Source of the DNA: CAZTGB01 sp964612965
GTDB lineage: Bacteria > Patescibacteriota > Microgenomatia > UBA8517
Length of the DNA stretch: 64,000 nucleotides
Direction: 5' to 3'
Assembly (NCBI GenBank): GCA_964612965.1
Contig: CAZTGB010000002.1
Coordinates: 1-64,000 of the forward strand
Position 1 is the first letter of the stretch. Every line of letters begins with the position of its first letter. Both the position numbers and the translations under genes were made by a program. The notes beneath the pieces are model-generated. The model did not search any database. It was not told the DNA's origin and saw nothing but the letters and a program-made list of their open reading frames with translations. Positions 23,895 through 31,696 of the stretch are shown here, piece after piece.

Positions 23895-24215
23895 TTAAAG
23901 TATTTCTACAATTACCTCTCCTCCAACACCTTGTTTCATAGCTTCTTTGGATGACAATATTCCTTTAGGGGTTGAGATCAAAAGAATTGATGGTTTCTTT
24001 CTTTTCCCAAGTTCCCAAACATCAGTATAAATTCTAAGACCCGGTTTACTTACAAGTTTCAAATCAGTCAACATTGGTCGCTTGTGCCTAAATGTTAAAA
24101 GGAAGGTTGTTTTTGTCTTTTCTTTTTTGACCCCATCTAAAAACCCAGTTTTTTTCAAAGCTTCAGCTACTGCTAAAATATGCTTNNNNNNNNNNNNNNN
24201 ATAATTTAAATTCAT
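23895..24215 (-). CDS. rpsH: 30S ribosomal protein S8, N-terminus lost in assembly gap
   Basis: 16S rRNA-binding protein of the platform. The C-terminal part is clear (KPGLRIYTDV, STPKGILSSKEAMKQGVGGEVI). Of the N-terminus only MNLNY remains before 15 Ns; the sequence resumes at KHILAVAEALKKTGF. S8 proteins have about 25-28 residues there, not five, so the gap is too short although it keeps frame. The gene itself is probably normal (about 130 residues). Confidence 0.95.
   Translation of the reverse strand: MNLNYXXXXXKHILAVAEALKKTGFLDGVKKEKTKTTFLLTFRHKRPMLTDLKLVSKPGLRIYTDVWELGKRKKPSILLISTPKGILSSKEAMKQGVGGEVIVEIL
24186..24200. other. assembly gap (15 N) inside rpsH
   Basis: Unknown bases near the S8 N-terminus. 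Comparison with the family suggests roughly 80 bp are missing rather than 15. Confidence 0.9.
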
Positions 24216-24227
24216 ATTATTTTTTAG

Positions 24228-24413
24228 TTACCAACTTGCTTTTTTAACTCCAGGAATTTCGCCTCTCATCGCGTGTTCCCTAAAGCACAATCTACAAAGA
24301 CCGTATTTTCTCATGTAACCTCGTCCACGTCCACAGATACGACACCTGTTTCGATATCGAATTTTGTATCTTAATTTCTTTGTTTCTCTTAATTCTTTTG
24401 CTGTTGTTGACAT
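24228..24413 (-). CDS. rpsN: 30S ribosomal protein S14, zinc-binding type
   Basis: Small-subunit head protein. At 61 residues it is the short, zinc-ribbon form, with CRICG and CRLCF as the two Cys pairs and the end [10 protein letters not shown]. It keeps its standard place between rplE and rpsH. Confidence 0.97.
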   Translation of the reverse strand: MSTTAKELRETKKLRYKIRYRNRCRICGRGRGYMRKYGLCRLCFREHAMRGEIPGVKKASW

Positions 24414-24426
24414 ATTTTGTTAAATT

Positions 24427-24972
24427 TTAATCCTCTTTAATAAACGGACAACCTAAAAGTTCAAGTAATTTCTTGCTGTCTTCCTTGTTTTTGGCGGTAG
24501 TTACAATTGTAATCTCCATTCCGTGTGCTGGTGCCGATTTTGCAATATCGATTTCTGGAAAAACCACATGTTCGGCAAGGCCTAATGTATAATTTCCTGC
24601 TTTATCAAATGATTTAGTTGGAATTCCCCTAAAATCACGAAGACGGGGTAGAACTATTGAAAATAGTCTATCCAAAAAAGCATACATCCTCTCTCCTCTT
24701 AAGGTTACTGAAAGCCCAACAGGCATTCCAGCTCTAATACTAAAACTTGCAACTGAAACCTTAGCGAGTCTAACAGAAGGCATTTGACCTGTAATCTGCG
24801 TTAGATCCTTCTTAATAGCATCCATTCCGGCTTGATTCTTAATTAAAGCCCCAACACCCATGTTTACAACCACTTTAGAAAGCTTAGGGAGCGCCATAGG
24901 ATTACTTATTCTAAGTTCTTTGGACAAAACTGCTTTTATTTCTTTTTCGTATTTTTCTCTTAATCTATTCAT
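24427..24972 (-). CDS. rplE: 50S ribosomal protein L5
   Basis: Binds 5S rRNA and bridges to S13. MALPKLSKVVVNMGVG, TGQMPSVRLAKVSVASFSIR, GMPVGLSVTLRGERMY and FPEIDIAKSAPAHGMEITIVTTA are typical. 181 residues. Five bases separate it from rplX. No Shine-Dalgarno precedes the ATG. Confidence 0.98.
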   Translation of the reverse strand: MNRLREKYEKEIKAVLSKELRISNPMALPKLSKVVVNMGVGALIKNQAGMDAIKKDLTQITGQMPSVRLAKVSVASFSIRAGMPVGLSVTLRGERMYAFLDRLFSIVLPRLRDFRGIPTKSFDKAGNYTLGLAEHVVFPEIDIAKSAPAHGMEITIVTTAKNKEDSKKLLELLGCPFIKED

Positions 24973-24977
24973 ATTTA

Positions 24978-25295
24978 TTATTTATTTTTGTCTACTTCTT
25001 TATTACACTTTTTACAAATTCTTACTTTTTCGGTACCCGCCATCCTAAACCCAACTCTGGTTACTTTTTTACAATTTGGGCAAATTAGAGCGATTTTTGC
25101 ATAAGGCAGGGGACGAGGTAGATCATAAACCCCACCCTTAACCTCCCCCATTCCTTTAACATGTTTTTTATACATATTGATTTCAGGTAAAAGCACACGT
25201 TCTTCTTTAGGGAAAATCTTTTCAATTTTTCCATCCCGACCCTTGTCTTTTCCCGCTGTAACTTTTACTTGATCGTTAATTTTAAATTTAATCAT
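24978..25295 (-). CDS. rplX: 50S ribosomal protein L24
   Basis: Assembly initiator of the large subunit. It has a KOW motif in VTAGKDKGRDGKIEKIFP and then NMYKKHVKGMGEVKGG. The C-terminal half contains CPNCKKVTRVGFR and CKKC, a four-Cys zinc ribbon found in many but not all L24 proteins. 105 residues. Confidence 0.97.
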   Translation of the reverse strand: MIKFKINDQVKVTAGKDKGRDGKIEKIFPKEERVLLPEINMYKKHVKGMGEVKGGVYDLPRPLPYAKIALICPNCKKVTRVGFRMAGTEKVRICKKCNKEVDKNK

Positions 25296-25305
25296 ATTAT
25301 TACCT

Positions 25306-25671
25306 TTAAACTACCTCACGGGCTAAAGATGCAATCTTGTGATATCCGACTTCTTTTACTTCACGAGCAATGGGACCTAAAACTCTAGTTCCCCTTGGAA
25401 GACCTTGCTTATCTATTACAACTCCCGCATTATCATCAAATCGAACATAAGTTCCATCTCGTCTTCCTACTTCCTTTCTGGTTCTAACTATCAAAACCTG
25501 AACTTTTTCGTGATCAGTGACAGCTCCCGCTGAATCTGCTCCTTGGACTACACAAAGAACAACCTGGCCCAAAGTAGCAACTTTACCAATCCTTCCAGGA
25601 ACTCCAATTATCATTAGTCTCTTGGCTCCGCTATTATCTGCCGGTTTTAAAATTGATCTAAGCTGTACCAT
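25306..25671 (-). CDS. rplN: 50S ribosomal protein L14
   Basis: Large-subunit protein that contacts S12-side helices and the silencing factor site. KPADNSGAKRLMIIGVPG at the start and VLGPIAREVKEVGYHKIASLAREVV at the end are diagnostic. 121 residues; no unusual change apart from the somewhat divergent loop DSAGAVTDHEKV. Confidence 0.98.
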   Translation of the reverse strand: MVQLRSILKPADNSGAKRLMIIGVPGRIGKVATLGQVVLCVVQGADSAGAVTDHEKVQVLIVRTRKEVGRRDGTYVRFDDNAGVVIDKQGLPRGTRVLGPIAREVKEVGYHKIASLAREVV

Positions 25672-25695
25672 ATTTTGTCATAAACAAGCTTTCGC

Positions 25696-25950
25696 TTACT
25701 TTGCTCCTTTCTTGGTTCCCTTTTGGGTAACGACCTCAATAATTCTCCATTTCTTCATTTTTGAAACAGGTTTTGTATCTATAAACTTAACCGTATCCCC
25801 AATCTTAACTCCAATCTCATCATGAACCTGATATTTTCTCTCTCTCCTAAATCTTTTTTTGTAAAGAGGATGTATTTTTATTCGCTCCACGGCAACAGTT
25901 GCCGTTTTGGCTGTTTTAAGTGCAATTACTTTTCCTGTAAAAATCTTCAT
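25696..25950 (-). CDS. rpsQ: 30S ribosomal protein S17
   Basis: OB-fold primary 16S-binding protein. FTGKVIALKTAKTATVAVERIKIHPLYKK and VHDEIGVKIGDTVKFIDTKPVSKMKKWRI match the family. 84 residues. The stop codon starts a TAAGC-GAAA-GCTT hairpin whose loop is a GNRA tetraloop. Confidence 0.98.
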   Translation of the reverse strand: MKIFTGKVIALKTAKTATVAVERIKIHPLYKKRFRRERKYQVHDEIGVKIGDTVKFIDTKPVSKMKKWRIIEVVTQKGTKKGAK

Positions 25951-25976
25951 ATTTTCTGATTTATCTTAAGCTTTGC

Positions 25977-26210
25977 TTATTTTATTTCCTCTTTCTTAGG
26001 ATTTACTTCTTGGGCAATCCTCTTTTCCCGAACCAAGGTTAATATTCTAGCAATTTCAATCCTTAAATTCTTGCGTGCTTTTAGATTCTTCTCCTGACCA
26101 GAAATTGCCTTAAGTTTAGCAGTTTCAGATTCAACCCTTTTTTCAGAAACCATCTTTATAAGCTCTTCTATGCTTTTTGTCTTTAATGACTGTAAATCTT
26201 TCTTTTTCAT
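25977..26210 (-). CDS. rpmC: 50S ribosomal protein L29
   Basis: Helical protein at the exit tunnel that helps bind trigger factor and SRP. It starts KKKDLQSLKTKSIEELIKMV; the C-terminal helix has RKNLRIEIARILTLVREK. 77 residues, slightly long. Its stop lies in a TAAGC-AAA-GCTT hairpin. Confidence 0.96.
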   Translation of the reverse strand: MKKKDLQSLKTKSIEELIKMVSEKRVESETAKLKAISGQEKNLKARKNLRIEIARILTLVREKRIAQEVNPKKEEIK

Positions 26211-26221
26211 AATTTTTATAA

Positions 26222-26632
26222 TTATTCAGCTCTTGATACCATTTTTGTGCCAATTGGTAACTTAGCTCCTGCTTTCGTAAATGCATCTTTAACTATTTCA
26301 AAAGAGGCTCCAGCAACCTCAAAAAGTATCATTCCAGGCTTAACTACTGCAACATAAGTTGAAATTTCTCCTTTTCCAGATCCCATTCTTTTTCCTGCTG
26401 GACGGCTTGTAATTGGTTTGTCAGGAAAAACTCTAACCCAGACACGGCCCCCCTTTTTTAAACAGTGTGTAATCGCTCGTCTTGCGGCCTCGATTTGAGC
26501 ACTTGTTACCCAATCAACCCCTTGCGCCTTAAGTCCATACTCACCAAAAGAAATAGAGCTTCCACGAGTGGCCATTCCAGCTCTTCTCCCTCTAAAATCT
26601 TTAATGTGTTTTCTTCTTTTTGGTTGTAACAT
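26222..26632 (-). CDS. rplP: 50S ribosomal protein L16
   Basis: Protein that positions A-site tRNA. Its motifs are MLQPKRRKHIKDFRGR, ITHCLKKGGRVWVRVFPDKPITSRPAGKRMGSGKGEIS and VVKPGMILFEVAG. 136 residues, the usual length. Confidence 0.98.
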   Translation of the reverse strand: MLQPKRRKHIKDFRGRRAGMATRGSSISFGEYGLKAQGVDWVTSAQIEAARRAITHCLKKGGRVWVRVFPDKPITSRPAGKRMGSGKGEISTYVAVVKPGMILFEVAGASFEIVKDAFTKAGAKLPIGTKMVSRAE

Positions 26633-26680
26633 AATCTTTGTCCTAATTAAGCTTTGCTTTAGCTAAAAGCCAAGATCAGC

Positions 26681-27334
26681 TTATTCTTCTACTTTTTTGT
26701 GTATCCAAACTTTTACTCCTACATACCCTTGTTTAAGGGATGCGGGGGCCTCAGCATAGTCAATTTCTTCTCTTAAACTTTGTGATGGAACAGACCCCGC
26801 ATGAAACTTTTCTTTTCTGGCAATTGACCCTCCTCCAATTCTTCCCGAAAGAACGACCTTAACTCCCAAAGCGCCTGATGCCATTACTCTCTCCACTGTT
26901 TTTTGAACTACACGTCTGTGTGGAATTCTTCTTTCAAGTTCGCTGATTATTCTTCCCACAACCAAATGGGCTGAAATCTCGGGATTCTTAATCTCATTAA
27001 TTCTAATGTCAATTTTTACATCCTTTGTAACTTTTTTACGTACCTCAGAAATAATCCCAACAATATACTTTTTAACATCTTCAATTCCACTTCCTCCTCG
27101 ACCGATAACAACACCTGGGCGACTAACCCAAATACTAATCACCATACTTTTTGGCTGCCTTTCAATTTCAACAGCAGTAACTCCTGCAAGTTTTAGTTTT
27201 TCCATTAGACCCTTTCGAATCTTAATGTCTTCAATTAAGAAATCTTTAAAACTAGTAGTTCCTGCAAACCACCTTGACCTCCAAGGTAGGAATGAACCGA
27301 TTCTTATGCCGATTGGATTTACTTTTTGTCCCAT
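26681..27334 (-). CDS. rpsC: 30S ribosomal protein S3
   Basis: mRNA entry-channel protein. It starts MGQKVNPIGIRIG; the KH domain has VVIGRGGSGIEDVKKYI; the C-terminal domain has GVKVVLSGRIGGGSIARKEKF. 217 residues. Its start shares one base with the rplV stop (TAATG), so translation is coupled. Confidence 0.98.
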   Translation of the reverse strand: MGQKVNPIGIRIGSFLPWRSRWFAGTTSFKDFLIEDIKIRKGLMEKLKLAGVTAVEIERQPKSMVISIWVSRPGVVIGRGGSGIEDVKKYIVGIISEVRKKVTKDVKIDIRINEIKNPEISAHLVVGRIISELERRIPHRRVVQKTVERVMASGALGVKVVLSGRIGGGSIARKEKFHAGSVPSQSLREEIDYAEAPASLKQGYVGVKVWIHKKVEE

Positions 27335-27777
27335 TATTTTTTAACCTCCTCTTTTTTGATAACTTTTTTAACTTTAGTTTTTTTGGAATCTTTCTTTTCT
27401 TCAAGTTTTTTAGCTTCTTTAGTTGCCAAGCTCTGCTTTGCTTCCTTAACAGCTAAAGTAATTCTTATATGGCTCATTCTTTTTTTGTAAGGATGCCATC
27501 TACCACGCGAGGCTGCACGACCTCTTTTAAGCCTTGGTCCTTCAGAGATTTGAATTTCTTTAATAAACAAACCATCTTCCCCTACTCCCTGAACTTTTGC
27601 CTGGCCAATTGCGGTTTTGATTACTTTAATTAAAAGCTCGGATGATCTTTTGGGAATAAACTCAAGTTTTGAAATGGCATTAAGTGGACTTAATTTTTTA
27701 ATCAAATCGACCACGTCACGAACCTTCCTAGGGCTAACGATCAAATACTTTTGGGTTGCTGTAAATTGTTTTTCCAT
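27334..27777 (-). CDS. rplV: 50S ribosomal protein L22 with Lys-rich tail
   Basis: Lines the peptide exit tunnel. The core motifs are KYLIVSPRKVRDVVDLIK and RLKRGRAASRGRWHPYKKRMSHIRI. After about residue 115 there is a tail of about 30 residues almost entirely Lys, Glu, Val and Ala, longer than in E. coli L22. It starts 4 bp after rpsS. Confidence 0.98.
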   Translation of the reverse strand: MEKQFTATQKYLIVSPRKVRDVVDLIKKLSPLNAISKLEFIPKRSSELLIKVIKTAIGQAKVQGVGEDGLFIKEIQISEGPRLKRGRAASRGRWHPYKKRMSHIRITLAVKEAKQSLATKEAKKLEEKKDSKKTKVKKVIKKEEVKK

Positions 27778-27781
27778 ATTT

Positions 27782-28063
27782 TTACGTCTTATCCATTGTT
27801 CTCTTTACAACTTCTCCATGTCCCCTAAATGTTCTTGTTGGAGAAAACTCACCAAGCCTATGCCCAACCATATCTTCCGTTACAAATACGTCAATAAAAA
27901 TGCGGCCATTATGAACTTGGAAGTACCTTCCGACAAAATCAGGAGCAATTTGGCTACCTCGTGCCCAAGTTTTAATTGGAGACTCCTTTGTCCCCATACC
28001 GTTTGCAACCTTTTTTGTAAGGTTCTCGTCTACATATGGTCCTTTTTTATTACTTCGTGACAT
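27782..28063 (-). CDS. rpsS: 30S ribosomal protein S19
   Basis: Small-subunit head protein. [65 protein letters not shown] are typical in order. 93 residues. The 51-bp gap to rplB contains the palindrome GCTTTAAAGC. Confidence 0.98.
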   Translation of the reverse strand: MSRSNKKGPYVDENLTKKVANGMGTKESPIKTWARGSQIAPDFVGRYFQVHNGRIFIDVFVTEDMVGHRLGEFSPTRTFRGHGEVVKRTMDKT

Positions 28064-28114
28064 GTTTTGTCCTAAATAAGTTTTCGCTTTGGCCTTGTGG
28101 CTTTAAAGCTCTAC

Positions 28115-28867
28115 TTATCTTGATGCTCCTTTCTTTCTCCTTCCTTGAACTATCAATCTATTTGAATACTTTTTCTTGTTGCGGGTCTTCCCCACAGCTT
28201 TTCTTCCATAGAACGTCTTTGGACTTTTCATGCCGATTCCACTTCTTCCCTCTCCTCCTCCGTGCGGATGAGCATTAGGATGCATTGCAACCCCACGAAC
28301 AGTCGGTCTAATCCCCATATGACGTTTTGTTCCAGCTTTTCTGTAAACTCTATTTTTAGCCTCAATGTTACCAACCTGTCCGATTGTAGCAAAAGCCTCA
28401 GGATTAAACCTTCTAATTTCTCCCGATGGAAGCTTAACTAAAACAAAATTTTCTTCGTTTCCAAAAACGGTAGCGGCACTTCCAGCACTTTTAACTAATT
28501 GTCCACCCTTTCCTACTGTTATCTCAACGTTGTGAATTTGAGTTCCAACAGGGATTGATTTTAAAGTTAAAGTATTACCTATTTCAAGTGGTGCTACATC
28601 GCTTGAAATAACCTTTAGTCCTTCAGTCAGTCCAACTGGAGCCAAAATATACCTTCTTTCGCCATCTTCGTAAAGGATTAAAGCAATATCAGCATTTCTA
28701 TTCGGATCATATTGAATTTCTTCAACTCTTCCCCAAATATCCCTCTTGTCACGTTTAAAATCGATGTCTCGCAAAAATCTTTTCTCGCGCCCACCTTGAT
28801 GCCTAACTGTTACCGCCCCAAGCCTTCTTCCTGCTCTTTTATTTAAAATTGATTTTAATTTTTTCAT
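28115..28867 (-). CDS. rplB: 50S ribosomal protein L2 (short N-terminus)
   Basis: Essential for subunit joining and peptidyl transfer. The conserved C-terminal part RGVAMHPNAHPHGGGEGRSGIG carries the key His. At 250 residues it lacks about 25 N-terminal residues of the usual 273-276 (the KKYKPTTPGRR region). An in-frame TAG two codons before the ATG shows that the start is not mis-assigned. Confidence 0.98.
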   Translation of the reverse strand: MKKLKSILNKRAGRRLGAVTVRHQGGREKRFLRDIDFKRDKRDIWGRVEEIQYDPNRNADIALILYEDGERRYILAPVGLTEGLKVISSDVAPLEIGNTLTLKSIPVGTQIHNVEITVGKGGQLVKSAGSAATVFGNEENFVLVKLPSGEIRRFNPEAFATIGQVGNIEAKNRVYRKAGTKRHMGIRPTVRGVAMHPNAHPHGGGEGRSGIGMKSPKTFYGRKAVGKTRNKKKYSNRLIVQGRRKKGASR

Positions 28868-28897
28868 GATATTCTAACAAGCTTCGCTTTTATACAA

Positions 28898-29173
28898 TTA
28901 TTTTTTCTTTTCCTCAAATAAGTCAATTTTCTCTCCTTCTTTAAGAGTAACTATTGCTTTTTTAGTAGCTAATTTTGACATATTCATACCACGATTATTT
29001 CTTTTAACTTCCCCTCCGGTTTTAACAGTTCTAATTACTTTTACGTGAACATTAAATAATTTTGAAATTAAAGCTTTAAGCCCACTTTTGTCCATCTTAG
29101 GATCAACCAAAAATGTATATTTCCCCATTTTGGCGAGTCTTGTGCTTTTTTCTGTAAATACAGGTTTAATCAT
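28898..29173 (-). CDS. rplW: 50S ribosomal protein L23
   Basis: Exit-tunnel protein that docks trigger factor. It starts MIKPVFTEKSTRLAKMGKYTF, then VKVIRTVKTGGE; the end is acidic and basic (DLFEEKKK). 91 residues. An AAGC-GAA-GCTT hairpin lies 9 bp after its stop (28879-28889). Confidence 0.97.
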   Translation of the reverse strand: MIKPVFTEKSTRLAKMGKYTFLVDPKMDKSGLKALISKLFNVHVKVIRTVKTGGEVKRNNRGMNMSKLATKKAIVTLKEGEKIDLFEEKKK

Positions 29174-29197
29174 ATTTTAGATCTATTCAAGCTTTGC

Positions 29198-29875
29198 TTA
29201 TTTAGTTTTCTTTACTGTTTTTTTGACAGCTTTTTTGATCTCCTTTTTAACCTCTTTGGTTTCTTTAACAACTTCAAACACATCTTTATCCACAACCAAT
29301 GTTCCGCCCATTAAGGTGTTAAATGCGTTAACATTTCTAAATGACATTGAGGATACCCCCTTAATGTTTCTAAAGAATTTTAAAGATCCGCCATTCTTTT
29401 CAGCTGATGCAAAAACAAATCTTTCCCCTTTAATTTCTTTTGAAATTTTATTAAGAAATCCGGCAACTTCCTTTGTTTTTTCAATTTTATTAACTCCGTC
29501 AACTAAAACCATTTCACCATTTTTGGCTTTTAGAGCTATTGCCATATTTAGGGCCGCTTCTTTCATCTTGCGAGGAAGTTCAAGTACGCGTCTTAAAGGC
29601 CTAGGTCCGTGTGCAACTCCTCCTCCTACAAATATTGGTGCATTTTTGCTTCCGTGGCGAGCTCCACCCGTTCCTTTTTGTTTGTAAACCTTCTTGTGGG
29701 TTCTGTTTACTTCAGACCTTGTCTTGGCTTTCCTTAACCCCGAGTGACTTCCATCCTCATACACTCTTTTTGCCTGAGCCAATAAATTCAGATTGACTTC
29801 AATTTGATACCTTTTGGGTAAAGTGAAATCACTTAATTTTGTTCCTTTAATTGAATATACGTCTACTTTAAGCAT
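29198..29875 (-). CDS. rplD: 50S ribosomal protein L4
   Basis: Large-subunit assembly protein; in some bacteria it also represses its own S10 operon. I start it at the ATG at 29875 (MLKVDVYSIKG), which overlaps the rplC stop by 8 nt; the open frame upstream is a shadow of rplC. QKGTGGARHGSKNAPIFVGGGVAHGP is the diagnostic loop. About 225 residues with a Lys-rich end. Its stop starts a TAAGC-AAA-GCTT hairpin. Confidence 0.97.
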   Translation of the reverse strand: MLKVDVYSIKGTKLSDFTLPKRYQIEVNLNLLAQAKRVYEDGSHSGLRKAKTRSEVNRTHKKVYKQKGTGGARHGSKNAPIFVGGGVAHGPRPLRRVLELPRKMKEAALNMAIALKAKNGEMVLVDGVNKIEKTKEVAGFLNKISKEIKGERFVFASAEKNGGSLKFFRNIKGVSSMSFRNVNAFNTLMGGTLVVDKDVFEVVKETKEVKKEIKKAVKKTVKKTK

Positions 29876-30638
29876 TAGCCGTTTCCTCCTTCTTAACTTC
29901 CTCCTTTGGAGCTTCCGCACCATCTTCTTTTGTCGCATCCCCTTCTGGAGCTTCTCCTTCAATAACTTGCGCTACAACCTCACGTTCGAGTTCTTTAAGG
30001 CTTCCTGATTTGATTTTCCGAATAGTAATGAAAGATCCCGCACTTCCCGGGATCTGTCCTGAAATTTCCATTTCATTTGTTTCTGGGTTAACTGAAATTA
30101 TATGAAGATTAATAATAGTTGTAGTATTTGCTCCCATCCTAGCTGCCATTTTCTTTCCTCTGTATATTCTTCCTGGAGTTGTGGTTTGACCAACCGATCC
30201 CGGAGCACGTTCTCGGTCACTCTGTCCGTGAGTTTTAGGTCCTCCATGAAATCCATGTAATTTAATTCCCGACGCAAACCCTTTTCCTTTAGATACCCCA
30301 GTTACTGAAACCACATCCCCGGCTTTAAAAATTTGAGAAAGGGTAACGACATCTCCAACTTTAAACTCAGGCTCACTTTCAAATCTTACCTCTCTTAAAT
30401 TTCTTGGGAATTTTTCTTCTTTGTTAAGTGTTTTTAGGTGTCCCTGAAGTGGTTTTGAAGTATTTTTTGCTCGTCTTGTGGAGAATCCTAATTGAACCGA
30501 CCAATATCCATCCGTGTTCATCTTCTTAATTTGAGTAACAACACAAGGCCCCGCCAAGACTTTTGTCACAGGAATTCTAAAGCCTTCTAAAAAGGTTTGG
30601 GTTGTTGCCAATTTCGTACCTAATATTGTATTAATCAT
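29868..30638 (-). CDS. rplC: 50S ribosomal protein L3 with acidic tail
   Basis: Assembly initiator near the peptidyl transferase centre. ILGTKLATTQTF at the start, GFASGIKLHGFHGGPKTHGQSDRERAPGSVGQ and GRIYRGKKMAARMG are diagnostic. 256 residues; the last 35 are Glu/Ala/Lys-rich and extend beyond usual L3. It is first in the S10-type run here, behind a leader of about 138 nt with a terminator-like hairpin. Confidence 0.98.
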   Translation of the reverse strand: MINTILGTKLATTQTFLEGFRIPVTKVLAGPCVVTQIKKMNTDGYWSVQLGFSTRRAKNTSKPLQGHLKTLNKEEKFPRNLREVRFESEPEFKVGDVVTLSQIFKAGDVVSVTGVSKGKGFASGIKLHGFHGGPKTHGQSDRERAPGSVGQTTTPGRIYRGKKMAARMGANTTTIINLHIISVNPETNEMEISGQIPGSAGSFITIRKIKSGSLKELEREVVAQVIEGEAPEGDATKEDGAEAPKEEVKKEETANA

Positions 30639-30776
30639 TTTGGTTTTGGACCTTAAAGCTTTCCGCTCCAGGCATTAAACATCAAAAAAGCGCCTCTGAA
30701 AGGCGCTTGGGTTTAGGAAGCATCCCTCAAAGACTAACTTATGTGGTTGATAATTTAACCACTCTCATATGTTATG
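30639..30776 (-). promoter_or_regulatory. S10-operon leader with attenuator-like fold
   Basis: Predicted untranslated leader of rplC, about 138 nt. On the minus strand it holds CTCATA-aca-TATGAG, then GTGGTT-aaattatc-AACCAC, then TGAGGG able to pair with the 5' CCCCTCA, and finally the terminator hairpin at 30684-30708. This nested arrangement resembles ribosomal-protein autoregulatory leaders. The controlling protein is unknown; L4 is the classic candidate. Confidence 0.6.
30684..30708 (-). terminator. terminator/attenuator in S10-operon leader
   Basis: On the minus strand AAGCGCCT-loop-AGGCGCTT (8 bp, 5-nt loop) is followed by TTTTTT, ending about 45 nt before the rplC ATG and well after the promoter. 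It may end transcription from rpsJ upstream or attenuate the S10 operon. Confidence 0.85.
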
Positions 30777-30782
30777 AGGGGA

Positions 30783-30811
30783 ATTATAGCAGAAGCTTGA
30801 CATGCCTGCAA
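30783..30811 (-). promoter_or_regulatory. S10-operon promoter (TTGCAG-17-TATAAT)
   Basis: -35 TTGCAG at 30806-30811 and -10 TATAAT at 30783-30788 on the minus strand with a 17-bp spacer. It splits rplC and later genes from tuf-rpsJ. Confidence 0.75.
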
Positions 30812-30831
30812 CTAAAATGGCAAACTGAGTA

Positions 30832-30969
30832 ATGGCAGCTTATGGAGACAAGAAAAACTGGCTTAAGTGGATTCTAATCTATTTAGTTATTGGAGGCCTT
30901 ATTTACTTCCTGATCTATTACTTCTTCATGAGGCAAACAGGATCGACCAACTCTCAATATTCATACTGA
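30832..30969 (+). CDS. small single-pass membrane protein
   Basis: A 45-residue open frame (MAAYGDKKNWLKWILIYLV...FFMRQTGSTNSQYSY) with one hydrophobic helix at about 11-33 flanked by KK and R, positive side inside. The reading is clean and plausible for a small membrane protein, but there is no Shine-Dalgarno and the name is unknown. It overlaps the S10 promoter region only at its upstream side and runs toward the convergent unknown gene at 30983. Confidence 0.5.
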   Translation: MAAYGDKKNWLKWILIYLVIGGLIYFLIYYFFMRQTGSTNSQYSY

Positions 30970-30982
30970 GATTTAACTTGAC

Positions 30983-31321
30983 TCATTTTATTTTTTCTAA
31001 AGCATCCTTAAGATCCAGATCAGCCACCTCTATAACACTATGTCCTGCGTTTGGTGGAAAAGCGAATTTAAGTTTTGATGGTGTAGACCTCCAAACTCCA
31101 AATAAATCATAGCTCGGGAACTGAATACTATCTCCCTCATTAAACGACAAATATTTCAAGAGTTCTGCTTTTGGCAAAACAGCTTCTGTTTTAATAACTC
31201 CCGTACTCCCTTTAAAAACCGCTGTTAGTTTAATATTTCCATTTTTACTTTTATCAATTAATAACTCAAGTGGACTATTATCTAATAATATTGGACCTTC
31301 TATGTATATTTTTTCTGTCAT
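30983..31321 (-). CDS. hypothetical protein between rpsJ and rplC
   Basis: A soluble 112-residue protein with no recognised domain, signal or membrane segment. Alternating hydrophobic residues (NIKLTAVFKGSTGVIKTEAVLP; DSIQFPSYDLFGVW) suggest a beta-rich fold. It lies 30 bp after rpsJ on the same strand and before the S10-operon promoter, so it is probably made with tuf-rpsJ. Any ribosomal role is a guess from position. Confidence 0.75.
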   Translation of the reverse strand: MTEKIYIEGPILLDNSPLELLIDKSKNGNIKLTAVFKGSTGVIKTEAVLPKAELLKYLSFNEGDSIQFPSYDLFGVWRSTPSKLKFAFPPNAGHSVIEVADLDLKDALEKIK

Positions 31322-31351
31322 TTTATTAATTTATATACCGTCAAATAAGGG

Positions 31352-31663
31352 CTACATCTTAATCTCAATGGAAACACCAGCTGGAAGATCTAGGTTCCCT
31401 AAAGAGTCAACAGTTCTTGGAGATGGATCAATAATATCAATAAGTCTCTTGTGGATTAAAACTTCAAAATGTTCTTGAGCATTTTTATCAGTAAAAGGAG
31501 ACTCTTTGACTGCCATTACTGTTCTTTTTGTGGGGAGAGGGATGGGTCCGATTATTTTTGCACCTGAAGCTAAAGCGGTATCAATGATTTTTGCTGCCGC
31601 CTCATCAATTACTCTATGATCGTATGCTTTGAGTTTTACTCTTAAGCGTAAATTGCTTGCCAT
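31352..31663 (-). CDS. rpsJ: 30S ribosomal protein S10
   Basis: Small-subunit head protein, also NusE in antitermination. RLRVKLKAYDHRVIDEAAAKI, GPIPLPTKRTVMAV and HKRLIDIIDPSPRTVDSLGNLDLPAGVSIEIKM are typical. 103 residues. It is separated from rplC by an unknown gene and a promoter, so the classic S10 operon is split. Confidence 0.98.
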   Translation of the reverse strand: MASNLRLRVKLKAYDHRVIDEAAAKIIDTALASGAKIIGPIPLPTKRTVMAVKESPFTDKNAQEHFEVLIHKRLIDIIDPSPRTVDSLGNLDLPAGVSIEIKM

Positions 31664-31678
31664 CCTTTAAAGTGCTAA

Positions 31679-31696
31679 AGCTTAAATAATTAAGCT
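31679..31696 (-). repeat. hairpin including tuf stop codon
   Basis: AGCTTAA and TTAAGCT form a 7-bp hairpin with a 4-nt loop that includes the tuf TAA (31690-31692). It is a longer AT-rich relative of the AAGC-loop-GCTT elements at other stops. Confidence 0.6.

Noticed and set aside
27421..27450. Another AAGC-loop-GCTT micro-hairpin
   Set aside because: It lies inside the rplV coding region and its pairing is imperfect; likely due to Ala-Lys codons.
29876..29962. N-terminal extension of L4 rich in Lys and Arg
   Set aside because: It is the shadow of the rplC 3' end in another frame; the L4 family starts at the ATG at 29875.
30797..30818. Plus-strand promoter TTGACA before the small membrane protein
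   Set aside because: The only -10-like hexamer (TAAAAT) is 10 bp away, too close for a sigma-70 promoter.
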